A DNA stretch of 5,883 bases from Clostridiales bacterium (GTDB taxonomy: Bacteria; Bacillota; Clostridia; Lachnospirales; CAG-274). The notes beneath the pieces were generated by a model. That model did not search any database. It was not told where the DNA came from and saw only the letters and a program-made list of their open reading frames with translations. The DNA lies in the NCBI GenBank assembly GCA_021202835.1, contig JAJQCI010000082.1, positions 1-5,883 on the forward strand, in the 5' to 3' direction. Positions 1 to 5,290 of this stretch are shown one piece after another (within the stretch, counting starts at the first letter, position 1; the number at the start of each line of letters is the position of its first letter). A program made the position numbers and the translations under genes.

Positions 1-55
1 TTTATGTACACATGGGAATTTTCACAATATTCACAATAATTTTCCCGAACACATT

Positions 56-73
56 GTGTTAATTTTTTAACAA
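56..73. promoter_or_regulatory. Rex-like operator upstream of the MATE gene
   Basis: The 18-mer GTGTTAATTTTTTAACAA matches the clostridial Rex consensus TTGTTAA-N4-TTAACAA at 13 of the 14 specified positions; only the first base differs. It ends four bases before the -35 box of the MATE promoter, so a bound protein could plausibly affect RNA polymerase. Rex is the NADH/NAD+-sensing repressor of fermentation genes in Firmicutes. The match is seen directly; binding is inference, and the AT-rich setting makes chance matches easier. An overlapping palindrome AACACA-T-TGTGTT lies at 48-60. Confidence 0.5.
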
Positions 74-77
74 TTGA

Positions 78-106
78 TTGACACCGGTCTTATGATAATG
101 TATAAT
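78..106 (+). promoter_or_regulatory. Sigma-A promoter of the MATE-CPCC operon
   Basis: TTGACA at 78-83 and TATAAT at 101-106 are both perfect consensus hexamers with the optimal 17-base spacer. Transcription should start near 113, giving a short leader of about 24 bases that contains the AAAGGAAG ribosome binding site at 123-130. A promoter this strong on an efflux pump suggests either high expression or strong repression by an upstream-bound regulator. Confidence 0.88.
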
Positions 107-136
107 GGAAATAAATTATAAGAAAGGAAGAAAAAT

Positions 137-1513
137 ATGGAAAAAAACAACAGTGTGCAAAACAAAGAAAATAAAATGGGAACCATGTCAATTAACAAGC
201 TTCTTGTTACCATGTCGGTTCCTATGATGATTTCTATGTTGGTTCAGGCACTTTACAACATTGTAGACAGCATGTTTGTTTCGCAGATAAGCGAAAACGC
301 CCTTACGGCTGTTTCTCTGGCCTTTCCGGCCCAAAATCTTATGATAGCCGTTGCATCGGGAACCGGCGTAGGTGTGAACGCCCTTCTGTCAAAATCTTTG
401 GGGAGCAAAAGCTTCAAAACCGCAAACAAAACCGCAAGCACGGCGGTTTTTCTCTGGCTTGTGAATTTTGCTGTTTTCGCTGTTTTGGGGGTTCTTTTTT
501 CACGCCTGTTTTTCGCCGCTCAGACAGATGTTGAAGAAATCATAGACTACGGACATTCTTATCTTTCGATTTGTCTTATGTTTTCTCTTGGTATGTTCGG
601 CCAGGTGGCCTTTGAAAGGCTTCTGCAGTCTACGGGAAAGTCGTTTTATTCTATGATAACACAGTCAACGGGGGCGGTTATAAATATAATTTTAGACCCT
701 GTATTCATTTTCGGCCTTTTCGGCCTGCCCAAAATGGGAATAGCCGGCGCAGCAATAGCCACAGTAACGGGCCAGTCGGCCGCTTGTCTTTTGGCAATAT
801 ATTTCAACATTAAAATAAACAAAGAAATTCACTTCAGCCTTAAGGGCTTCCGCCCGGAGGCCAAAATTATAAAGGGAATTTATTCCGTAGGTGTTCCTTC
901 TATACTTATGATTGCAATAAGCAGTCTTATGACCTTCGGCATAAATAAAATTCTCATTGCCTTTTCAACTACCGCAACGGCTGTTTTCGGCGTTTATTAC
1001 AAGCTTCAGAGCTTCGTATTTATGCCTGTTTTCGGCTTAAACAACGGTATGGTGCCTATTGTGGCCTACAATTACGGTGCGGAAAAGCCTGAGCGAATAA
1101 CAAAAACCCTGAAGCTCAGCATAATTTACGCAGTGGCCATTATGTTTATAGGCTTCGGTATTTTCCACATTTTCTCAGCTGAGCTTTTGGGCATATTCAA
1201 TGCTTCCGAAAATATGCTGGCCATAGGTATGCCGGCTTTGAGAATCATAAGCATAAGCTTCCTTTTTGCAGGCTACTGCGTGGTTGTTTCATCTGTTTTT
1301 CAGGCCTTGGGCCACGGCTTCTTCAGCCTTGTGGTTTCGGTTCTGCGTCAGCTTATAGTGCTTTTGCCTGCGGCATACATACTTTCAAAATTCAGCTTAA
1401 ACAGCGTATGGTTTTCCTTCCCCATTTCGGAATTTGCCTCACTTGTGGTATGTACGATATTTTTGAGATATACATATAAAAAGGATATAAACCCGCTTAA
1501 AAAGGCTGCGTAA
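137..1513 (+). CDS. MATE family efflux transporter (MepA/NorM/DinF-like)
   Basis: This is a complete 458-residue polytopic membrane protein of typical MATE length. It has two homologous halves of about six helices each, roughly residues 18-225 and 245-445. Family signatures include the helix 1 segment around residues 37-50 with the DSMFVSQ motif at 44-50, GVGVNALLSKSLG at 77-89, INIILDP at 182-188, GIAGAAIATVTGQ at 201-213, and the second-half motifs VPIVAYNYGA at 306-315 and FQALG at 388-392. MATE proteins export cationic drugs or metabolites in exchange for Na+ or H+; the substrate cannot be read from the sequence. The start is supported by AAAGGAAG seven bases upstream; M14 has no comparable site. 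A lysine-rich cytoplasmic tail ends the protein. It is probably co-transcribed with the CPCC gene 13 bases downstream. The subfamily is less certain than the family. Confidence 0.93.
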   Translation: MEKNNSVQNKENKMGTMSINKLLVTMSVPMMISMLVQALYNIVDSMFVSQISENALTAVSLAFPAQNLMIAVASGTGVGVNALLSKSLGSKSFKTANKTASTAVFLWLVNFAVFAVLGVLFSRLFFAAQTDVEEIIDYGHSYLSICLMFSLGMFGQVAFERLLQSTGKSFYSMITQSTGAVINIILDPVFIFGLFGLPKMGIAGAAIATVTGQSAACLLAIYFNIKINKEIHFSLKGFRPEAKIIKGIYSVGVPSILMIAISSLMTFGINKILIAFSTTATAVFGVYYKLQSFVFMPVFGLNNGMVPIVAYNYGAEKPERITKTLKLSIIYAVAIMFIGFGIFHIFSAELLGIFNASENMLAIGMPALRIISISFLFAGYCVVVSSVFQALGHGFFSLVVSVLRQLIVLLPAAYILSKFSLNSVWFSFPISEFASLVVCTIFLRYTYKKDINPLKKAA

Positions 1514-1526
1514 AAAGGGGACAGAA

Positions 1527-1838
1527 ATGAAAGATAAACCTATGTATGTCTGTCCGGTATGCGGATATAATGGCTTATATGAATCGGCATATTCACATTA
1601 CGCCGACGGCAGCTATGCTCCGCCCGATGAGCTGTGCCCCTGCTGTAGGTTCCAGTTCGGCTTGGACGACTTTGACTTCGATAACAGTGACTGGTATAAT
1701 CCGAGAGAAAAAGCCTTTGAAACATGGAGAAAAGAGTGGATTAAGGATGGAATGAAGTTTTGGTTCAAAGAAAAACAGCCCAAAGACTATAATCCCGAAA
1801 AGCAGCTTAAGGAATTAGCGGAAAAGCCGATAAATTAA
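1527..1838 (+). CDS. Small cysteine-rich CPCC-type protein (zinc-ribbon-like)
   Basis: This 103-residue soluble protein has CPVCG at residues 9-13 and CPCC at 37-40, spaced like two knuckles of a zinc ribbon, followed by FQFGLDDFDFD. The C-terminal half carries a W-K-E-W-I-K-D-G-M-K-F-W-like amphipathic stretch (residues 67-80) and a P-K-x-Y-N-P-E-K-Q-L segment. This resembles small cysteine-rich proteins of Firmicutes, annotated as CPCC-type or hypothetical, whose function is unknown; zinc binding is inferred from the cysteines. AAGGGG at 1515-1520 is the ribosome binding site. The 13-base gap from the MATE stop and the absence of a terminator between them indicate one operon, but nothing in the sequence shows a functional link. 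The stop codon lies inside a direct repeat bordering the palindromic element immediately downstream. Confidence 0.85.
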   Translation: MKDKPMYVCPVCGYNGLYESAYSHYADGSYAPPDELCPCCRFQFGLDDFDFDNSDWYNPREKAFETWRKEWIKDGMKFWFKEKQPKDYNPEKQLKELAEKPIN

Positions 1839-1844
1839 AGGAGC

Positions 1845-2142
1845 CGACAAGCCTCCACGTTTAAGGGGAGGGGGACCGCCGTCTGACAGTAATCGACTCG
1901 CTTACTGTAAAACAATATTCGTGGCATTATGCAGTTTTTGCATACCATGGTGGTGGAGAGGTACTGCAAGTTGTACGTCCGAATCGGGTGCCGCCCGGTT
2001 TTGGCGTGTCCCCGGCAGCACCTCTCAGTCACCGATGCATACGAATAACAAATTGATGCCCGACAATATATACAAGCTTTATCTAACTGCCACAGGGCGG
2101 CGACAGCTCCCCTTGGAAGGGGAGCCTTGGCTGCAACCGCAG
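1845..2142. mobile_element. MITE-like long palindromic element (or structured RNA)
   Basis: The roughly 300-base segment folds on itself from end to end around a centre near 1991. Visible paired blocks are AAGCCTCC at 1849-1856 with GGAGCCTT at 2121-2128 (7 of 8), AAGGGGAG at 1863-1870 with CTCCCCTT at 2107-2114, CCGCC at 1876-1880 with GGCGG at 2096-2100, GAGAGGT at 1956-1962 with ACCTCTC at 2020-2026, CTGC with GCAG just inside, and an apical stem at 1975-1988 with 1994-2007. A local hairpin ACAGTAA/TTACTGT sits at 1886-1908, and TATGCA/TGCATA lies near 1928-1944. It encodes no credible protein. A non-autonomous inverted-repeat transposon relic is the favoured reading; a structured non-coding RNA is the alternative. 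Confidence 0.55.
2106..2125. repeat. CTCCCCTT/AAGGGGAG palindromic module
   Basis: A 20-base palindrome has perfect 9-base arms, GCTCCCCTT and AAGGGGAGC, around a GG centre. It forms part of the right arm of the 1845-2142 element. A closely related module, followed by a similar GTCGGC-type extension when read on the opposite strand, recurs at 5258-5290. From general knowledge, GGCTCCCCTT...AAGGGGAGCTGTC modules are abundant in intergenic regions of gut Clostridia. Confidence 0.6.
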
Positions 2143-2151
2143 TTAAGGAGC

Positions 2152-2296
2152 TTAAAGACCGGCTTTCGGCAAAAAGCACAGATTAAAAAAGCTGCACTTG
2201 ATAAATGTAATGCAGAATTTATACAAAATCTAAAAATGACTTATATTTTTTGTTGAATTGCCACAAAAAAATATTTGTCAAATATGTCGGTTTTGC
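2152..2296. other. AT-rich intergenic stretch with two palindromes
   Basis: No gene is seen between the palindromic element and the pyruvate kinase promoter. Two perfect inverted repeats stand out: TTTTTTGT at 2246-2253 with ACAAAAAA at 2263-2270 (9-base spacer), and the abutting ATATTTG-T-CAAATAT at 2271-2285. They end 11 bases before the -35 box of the downstream promoter, a place where a regulator could act. Neither matches an operator that I can name with confidence. Confidence 0.45.
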
Positions 2297-2326
2297 TTGA
2301 CTTTCAAGGTGCAAATGGAGTAGAAT
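2297..2326 (+). promoter_or_regulatory. Sigma-A promoter of pyruvate kinase
   Basis: TTGACT at 2297-2302 and TAGAAT at 2321-2326 each differ from consensus by one base and are separated by 18 bases. Transcription would begin near 2333, leaving a leader of about 120 bases before the start codon. A second TATAAT at 2363-2368 lies within this leader but has no good -35 partner. Confidence 0.7.
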
Positions 2327-2332
2327 AGTTAT

Positions 2333-2453
2333 AAGGAATTATTTTCTTTTGTGGGGTTATATTATAATTATTCGAAAGTTTGGTTTTAACCGGTTTCGGT
2401 ATAGTAAAGCCGCAAAGTAAAAATATGCGTTTTTAAAACGAGGAGGACGGAAA
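2333..2453 (+). promoter_or_regulatory. Untranslated leader and ribosome binding site of pyruvate kinase
   Basis: The leader is unusually long compared with the 24-base leader of the MATE gene. It contains a weak hairpin around 2373-2398 (CGAAA/TTTCG enclosing GGTT/AACC), and CGTTTT-T-AAAACG at 2429-2441 abuts the AGGAGG ribosome binding site at 2441-2446, seven bases before the ATG. I recognise no riboswitch class and no attenuator with a U-tract. The strong Shine-Dalgarno fixes the start codon. Confidence 0.5.
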
Positions 2454-3887
2454 ATGAGAAAAACTAAAATTATTGCAACAATCGGCCCGGCAAGCAGCTC
2501 AAAGGAAAAGCTGAGAGAATTAATGACAACGGGTATAAATGCCTGCCGTATAAACTTTTCACATGGTACACATGAATCACATCTGCCCGTAATAGAAAAC
2601 ATAAAGGCTGTCAGAGAAGAACTGGATCTTCCCATCCCTCTTATTCTCGATACAAAGGGCCCTGAAATCAGAACAGGTAATCTTGAACAGGAAAATATTC
2701 AGCTTACAAAGGGCCAGACATTTATTTTCACAACAGACGACATTATAGGAAATTCAGAAAGAGTTTCCGTAACATATGAAAACTTCCCCAACGACCTTAA
2801 GGTAGGCGCAAGAGTTCTTGTTGACGACGGCCTTATTGAGCTTGCCGTAACGGGAATTAAAGACACAGAGGTTATTTGTACGGTTAAAAACGACGGCGTT
2901 TTGGGCTCACACAAGGGCATCAACTTACCCGACGTTAAGGTTAACCTGCCTGCTCTTACCGAAAAAGACCTTGAGGACATTAAATTCGGTATCGAACAGG
3001 GCTTCGACTATATCGCCGCTTCCTTTATTCGTTCCGCAAAGGACGTTCTTGCTATCAAAAAGGTTCTTAAACAGAACGGCGGCAAGACAATAAAGATTAT
3101 TTCTAAAATTGAATCCCGTGAGGGTGTTAAAAACCTTAACGAAATTCTTTCCGTAACAGACGCAATTATGGTTGCCAGAGGCGACTTGGGTGTTGAGATA
3201 CCTTTCGAAGAGGTTCCCGTTGTTCAGAAACAGATGATTCACAAATGTATCGACAAGGGTATTCCCGTTATTACGGCAACACAGATGCTTGAATCAATGG
3301 TTCATAATCCCCGTCCCACAAGAGCCGAAGCCTCCGACGTTGCAAACGCAATCTATGACGGAACCGACGCAATCATGCTTTCAGGCGAATCTGCAAAGGG
3401 CGAATATCCCGTTGAAGCCGTTAAAGCAATGGTTAATATAGCAGAGAGCATCGAAAGCTCAATCGATTATTCATCCCAGTTCAAGGGCAAGGGCTCCGCA
3501 AGACTGACTGACATTACAAACGCAATCTGTCACGCTGTTGTTACGTCTTCGTCCGACCTTTGTTCAAAGGGTATTATAGCCGTTTCGAACTCAGGCTTTA
3601 CAATTTTCAAAATAGCTAAATTCCGCCCTGCTGTTGAGCTTTACGGCTATACGGCCAATCCTTCCGTTGCACGCCAGCTTAACATAGTTTGGGGAACTGT
3701 TCCCGGGCTTATTCCCTTCGTAAGAACGAACTTCGCAGACCTGTTTAATGTATCCGTTGAAAAGTGCAAAAAAGACGGCTACATAAAGGACGGCGACATC
3801 GTTATGCTTGTAGGCGGAACACCCGTAGGAAAAACCGGCAACACAAACACAATAAAGGCTCATGTTGTAGGCGAGGGCTTCTTATAA
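2454..3887 (+). CDS. pyk: Pyruvate kinase
   Basis: The enzyme transfers phosphate from phosphoenolpyruvate to ADP, giving pyruvate and ATP in the last step of glycolysis in the cytoplasm. The 477 residues cover the A, B and C domains. Visible features are the N-terminal TKIIATIGPAS, the RINFSHG motif (R32, N34, S36), LDTKGPEIRTG at 65-75 (D66, K68, R73; E71 is the residue type associated with K+-dependent enzymes), the lid B domain at about 76-170, the catalytic signature IISKIE with K218 and E220, MVARGDLGVE at 239-248 with metal ligand D244, and ITATQMLESM at 273-282 with T276. The C-terminal regulatory domain ends with a GGTPVGKTGNTN stretch. It is close to the length of E. coli PykF and lacks the extra C-terminal PEP-utilising-like domain found in Bacillus-type enzymes of about 585 residues. 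It appears monocistronic: own promoter, strong Shine-Dalgarno, and a terminator 24 bases after the stop. Confidence 0.98.
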   Translation: MRKTKIIATIGPASSSKEKLRELMTTGINACRINFSHGTHESHLPVIENIKAVREELDLPIPLILDTKGPEIRTGNLEQENIQLTKGQTFIFTTDDIIGNSERVSVTYENFPNDLKVGARVLVDDGLIELAVTGIKDTEVICTVKNDGVLGSHKGINLPDVKVNLPALTEKDLEDIKFGIEQGFDYIAASFIRSAKDVLAIKKVLKQNGGKTIKIISKIESREGVKNLNEILSVTDAIMVARGDLGVEIPFEEVPVVQKQMIHKCIDKGIPVITATQMLESMVHNPRPTRAEASDVANAIYDGTDAIMLSGESAKGEYPVEAVKAMVNIAESIESSIDYSSQFKGKGSARLTDITNAICHAVVTSSSDLCSKGIIAVSNSGFTIFKIAKFRPAVELYGYTANPSVARQLNIVWGTVPGLIPFVRTNFADLFNVSVEKCKKDGYIKDGDIVMLVGGTPVGKTGNTNTIKAHVVGEGFL

Positions 3888-3910
3888 TTAACAAATTAAT
3901 AATAAATATT

Positions 3911-3951
3911 CAAAAGAACCGCAGGTATATTTAAGCCCTGCGGTTCTTTTG
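3911..3951. terminator. Bidirectional intrinsic terminator between pyk and the flavodoxin operon
   Basis: A perfect 15-base-pair stem, CAAAAGAACCGCAGG at 3911-3925 and CCTGCGGTTCTTTTG at 3937-3951, encloses an 11-base loop. A runs on the left and T runs on the right of the stem supply U-tracts in both directions. It lies between the 3' end of pyk and that of the convergent DUF3793 gene and should serve both. Confidence 0.9.
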
Positions 3952-3988
3952 GATTATTATAATAATGGAGGGTTTTTATTTGCTGCGG

Positions 3989-4537
3989 TTAAATAGCTAT
4001 GGTAAGCTCTTCTATATTCCGCTCCAGGCTGTTAAAGAGGCGGGTATAAACCTCTGTACATCTCGTGTAGCGTGAAAACAGTTTTTCGGCATACTTCTCA
4101 TCACTGTATACCTTCCAATAACCGCAGAGTTTAAAATTATTGCCTTTATTTTTAATGAAGCCTATAACGTCTTCAATGGGGTAGCTCAGGAATAATCCGA
4201 TTTCGTGGGGAAAGGCTGCGTCCTGGCTGAATCTGCGCATAAGTGTTTCTATAAGGTCGTCAAAGTGAAAGCTTGTATAGCCTATTTTTCTTAAAAAGCT
4301 TTTCACTTCGATATTATCCATATCCTTCATTAATCCGGTTTTTCTGCACACATATATCAGAGAAAATTTAGGAGTTGTTTTTAAAATGTAAATAAAAACG
4401 CCTTTTTGGGATAATTTTTGATTTAAACTGTTTATTTGCGCTTTCAGCATGTTCGGCTCCGCACTGCAGTTAAAAAGACTGCCTGTTTTTAAACCTCCCA
4501 AAACGGGGGAGCAGTTTTTTATAATCAGATCTTCCAT
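3989..4537 (-). CDS. DUF3793 family protein
   Basis: The 182-residue soluble protein has the hallmarks of DUF3793, an uncharacterised family of anaerobic Firmicutes: an N-terminal CSPVLGGLKTGSLF (residues 9-22), the central FPHEIGLFLSYPIEDVIGFI (109-128), and LCGYWKVYSDEKYAEKLF (137-154) followed by a YTRCTEVY segment. There are no membrane segments. Cysteines at 9, 24, 64, 138 and 160 are present, but their role is unknown. The start is fixed by the strong AGGAGGT at 4544-4550 (minus strand), six bases before the ATG. It follows the flavodoxin gene by 48 bases with no terminator, so the two are likely co-transcribed. I recall the family often being found beside flavodoxin and iron-related genes, which would fit a role in iron or redox response, but no biochemical function is known to me. 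Confidence 0.85.
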   Translation of the reverse strand: MEDLIIKNCSPVLGGLKTGSLFNCSAEPNMLKAQINSLNQKLSQKGVFIYILKTTPKFSLIYVCRKTGLMKDMDNIEVKSFLRKIGYTSFHFDDLIETLMRRFSQDAAFPHEIGLFLSYPIEDVIGFIKNKGNNFKLCGYWKVYSDEKYAEKLFSRYTRCTEVYTRLFNSLERNIEELTIAI

Positions 4538-4585
4538 TTGCTTACCTCCTTATAAGTAATTTTAAATCAGCATAAAAGCCGTAAA

Positions 4586-4999
4586 TTAATAAGCTGCGAA
4601 ATCCTTTCCGAACTGTTCACATTCCGCTAAGCCGTCATCATCGGGGGTGCCGTTGATAATAAGCCCGTTTCCCATAAGGTCGGCGCCGGCGGCCTTGGTT
4701 CTGTCTTCCCAGTCTCTCATCCACTGGCCGTCTCCCCAGCCGTATGAGCCGAAAAGAGCCGCTTTTTTTCCGCCGATTAAGCCTTCCGCCTCTGTGAAGA
4801 AGGGTTCAAATTCTCTCTCTTCCAGAACCTCGTCGCCCATAGCCGGGCAGCCGAAGGCTATTTTATCATAGTTTGCAATATCCCCTGCGCTGAAAGATGA
4901 AACCTCAAATACATCGGCTCCTGCCGCTCCGGCAATTGCATTAGCCATCATTTCCGTATTTCCCGTACTCGTCCAATAAACCACTGCTGTTTTAGCCAT
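4586..4999 (-). CDS. Flavodoxin (short-chain, FMN-binding)
   Basis: The 137-residue protein is a small cytoplasmic electron carrier binding FMN, able to replace ferredoxin in anaerobes. Features in order are the phosphate-binding loop TSTGNT at residues 10-15, the first isoalloxazine loop GCPAMGDE at 50-57 (M54-G55-D56 at the flavin N5 side), and the second loop SYGWGDGQWM at 85-94 with W88 expected to stack near the flavin. This arrangement and the length closely follow the Megasphaera elsdenii and Clostridium flavodoxins; no long-chain insertion is present. The start has AAGGAG at 5007-5012 (minus strand), seven bases upstream. It is the first gene of a probable two-gene operon with DUF3793. 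Two 18-bp palindromes lie between its promoter and ribosome binding site, suggesting regulation, with iron limitation the classical signal. Confidence 0.96.
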   Translation of the reverse strand: MAKTAVVYWTSTGNTEMMANAIAGAAGADVFEVSSFSAGDIANYDKIAFGCPAMGDEVLEEREFEPFFTEAEGLIGGKKAALFGSYGWGDGQWMRDWEDRTKAAGADLMGNGLIINGTPDDDGLAECEQFGKDFAAY

Positions 5000-5016
5000 T
5001 TCTAAACTCCTTTCAT

Positions 5017-5034
5017 GGTTAGCCTTGACTAACC
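5017..5034. promoter_or_regulatory. Leader palindrome 1 of the flavodoxin operon (putative operator)
   Basis: GGTTAG at 5017-5022 and CTAACC at 5029-5034 form a perfect 6-base inverted repeat with a 6-base spacer. The right half-site is repeated once more (CTAACCTAACC, to 5039). It lies 4 bases upstream of the ribosome binding region of flavodoxin. Half-sites resemble those of DtxR/IdeR-type iron boxes, but the spacer is longer than in that consensus. Confidence 0.65.
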
Positions 5035-5050
5035 TAACCTTAAAATATTT

Positions 5051-5068
5051 GGTTAGCCCTCGCTAACC
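5051..5068. promoter_or_regulatory. Leader palindrome 2 of the flavodoxin operon (putative operator)
   Basis: GGTTAG at 5051-5056 and CTAACC at 5063-5068 give the same architecture as palindrome 1, with 15 of 18 bases identical. The centre-to-centre distance is 34 bases. It starts just downstream of the predicted transcription start near 5071 (minus strand), so a bound repressor would block promoter clearance. Both sites would also form hairpins in the mRNA, so RNA-level control cannot be excluded. Confidence 0.65.
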
Positions 5069-5077
5069 ACTGATATT

Positions 5078-5106
5078 ATTATACATGGCTTCCGTTGTTT
5101 TGGCAA
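5078..5106 (-). promoter_or_regulatory. Sigma-A promoter of the flavodoxin-DUF3793 operon
   Basis: Read on the minus strand, TTGCCA (5101-5106) and a perfect TATAAT (5078-5083) are separated by 17 bases, with TG directly before the -10 box. The predicted start near 5071 leaves a leader of about 70 bases that holds both palindromes. Confidence 0.75.
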
Positions 5107-5153
5107 TATCTTTTTTTAAATTTTTCATTTTTATTCTTCTGTATTTGTAATAA

Positions 5154-5235
5154 TTCAGCCGTGCATTTTGCACAAACAGAGCTTCAAAAGCTCGCAAAGC
5201 GATTTTAGCCATACACCGACAGCTTCTCAGCTGAA
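5154..5235. repeat. Palindromic repeat family, copy A
   Basis: An 82-base unit bounded by TTCAGC (5154-5159) and GCTGAA (5230-5235). Its core TTCAAAAGCTCGCAAAGCG near 5183-5201 aligns with copies B and C, though the second half has diverged most (ATTTTAGCCATACACCGACAG). No coding capacity. Confidence 0.6.
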
Positions 5236-5257
5236 ATTTACGGCGAAATCCTATTCA

Positions 5258-5290
5258 GGATCCCCTTGAAAGGGGAGTATTGTCGGCAGC
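5258..5290. repeat. Second copy of the CCCCTT/AAGGGG module
   Basis: CCCCTT-GA-AAGGGG at 5262-5275 followed by AGTATTGTCGGCAGCCGC aligns with the reverse complement of the module at 2090-2126 (CCCCTTCCAAGGGGAGCTG then TCGCCGCC). It stands between repeat copies A and B, without the rest of the 300-base element, so it looks like a fragment or a separate short family member. Confidence 0.5.

Larger units (their letters stand above)
1835..2151. repeat. Direct repeats bordering the palindromic element
   Basis: TTAAAGGAGC at 1835-1844 and TTAAGGAGC at 2143-2151 border the long palindrome and differ by one A. This is the arrangement expected of a target-site duplication of about 9 bases left by insertion. 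The left copy includes the TAA stop of the CPCC gene. The repeat is short and resembles a ribosome binding site in AT-rich DNA, so coincidence remains possible. Confidence 0.4.

Noticed and set aside
14..46. Possible terminator of a gene left of the window (GGGAA ... TTCCC)
   Set aside because: Only five base pairs with a large AT loop and no T-tract directly after the stem; no upstream coding end is visible.
1886..1908. ACAGTAA/TTACTGT hairpin as terminator of the MATE-CPCC operon
   Set aside because: AT-rich 7-bp stem followed by AAAACAAT rather than a T-run; better viewed as part of the larger palindrome.
1950..2035. Known riboswitch or housekeeping RNA (glycine, THF, SRP or 6S RNA)
   Set aside because: The hairpin lacks the conserved core nucleotides of these classes, such as the SRP GGAAGCAGCC-type loop, and the downstream gene has its own promoter.
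1835..2179. Minus-strand reading frame of 114 codons
   Set aside because: It covers the same palindrome on the other strand, with no promoter or Shine-Dalgarno; such frames are common artefacts of this repeat type.
1921..2256. Plus-strand reading frame of 111 codons
   Set aside because: It lies across the palindromic element, has no ribosome binding site, and its composition (runs of W, C and G from GC-rich hairpins) is typical of translated repeats.
2276..2281. Minus-strand TTGACA as a promoter reading away from pyk
   Set aside because: No acceptable -10 hexamer occurs 16-18 bases downstream, and no gene lies in that direction.
4647..4871. Plus-strand frame inside the flavodoxin gene
   Set aside because: It is antisense to a clearly conserved flavodoxin and has a proline/serine-rich shadow composition.
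5017..5068. Small CRISPR-like array
   Set aside because: Only two 18-base palindromic units with a 16-base AT spacer, located between a promoter and a start codon; operators explain them better.
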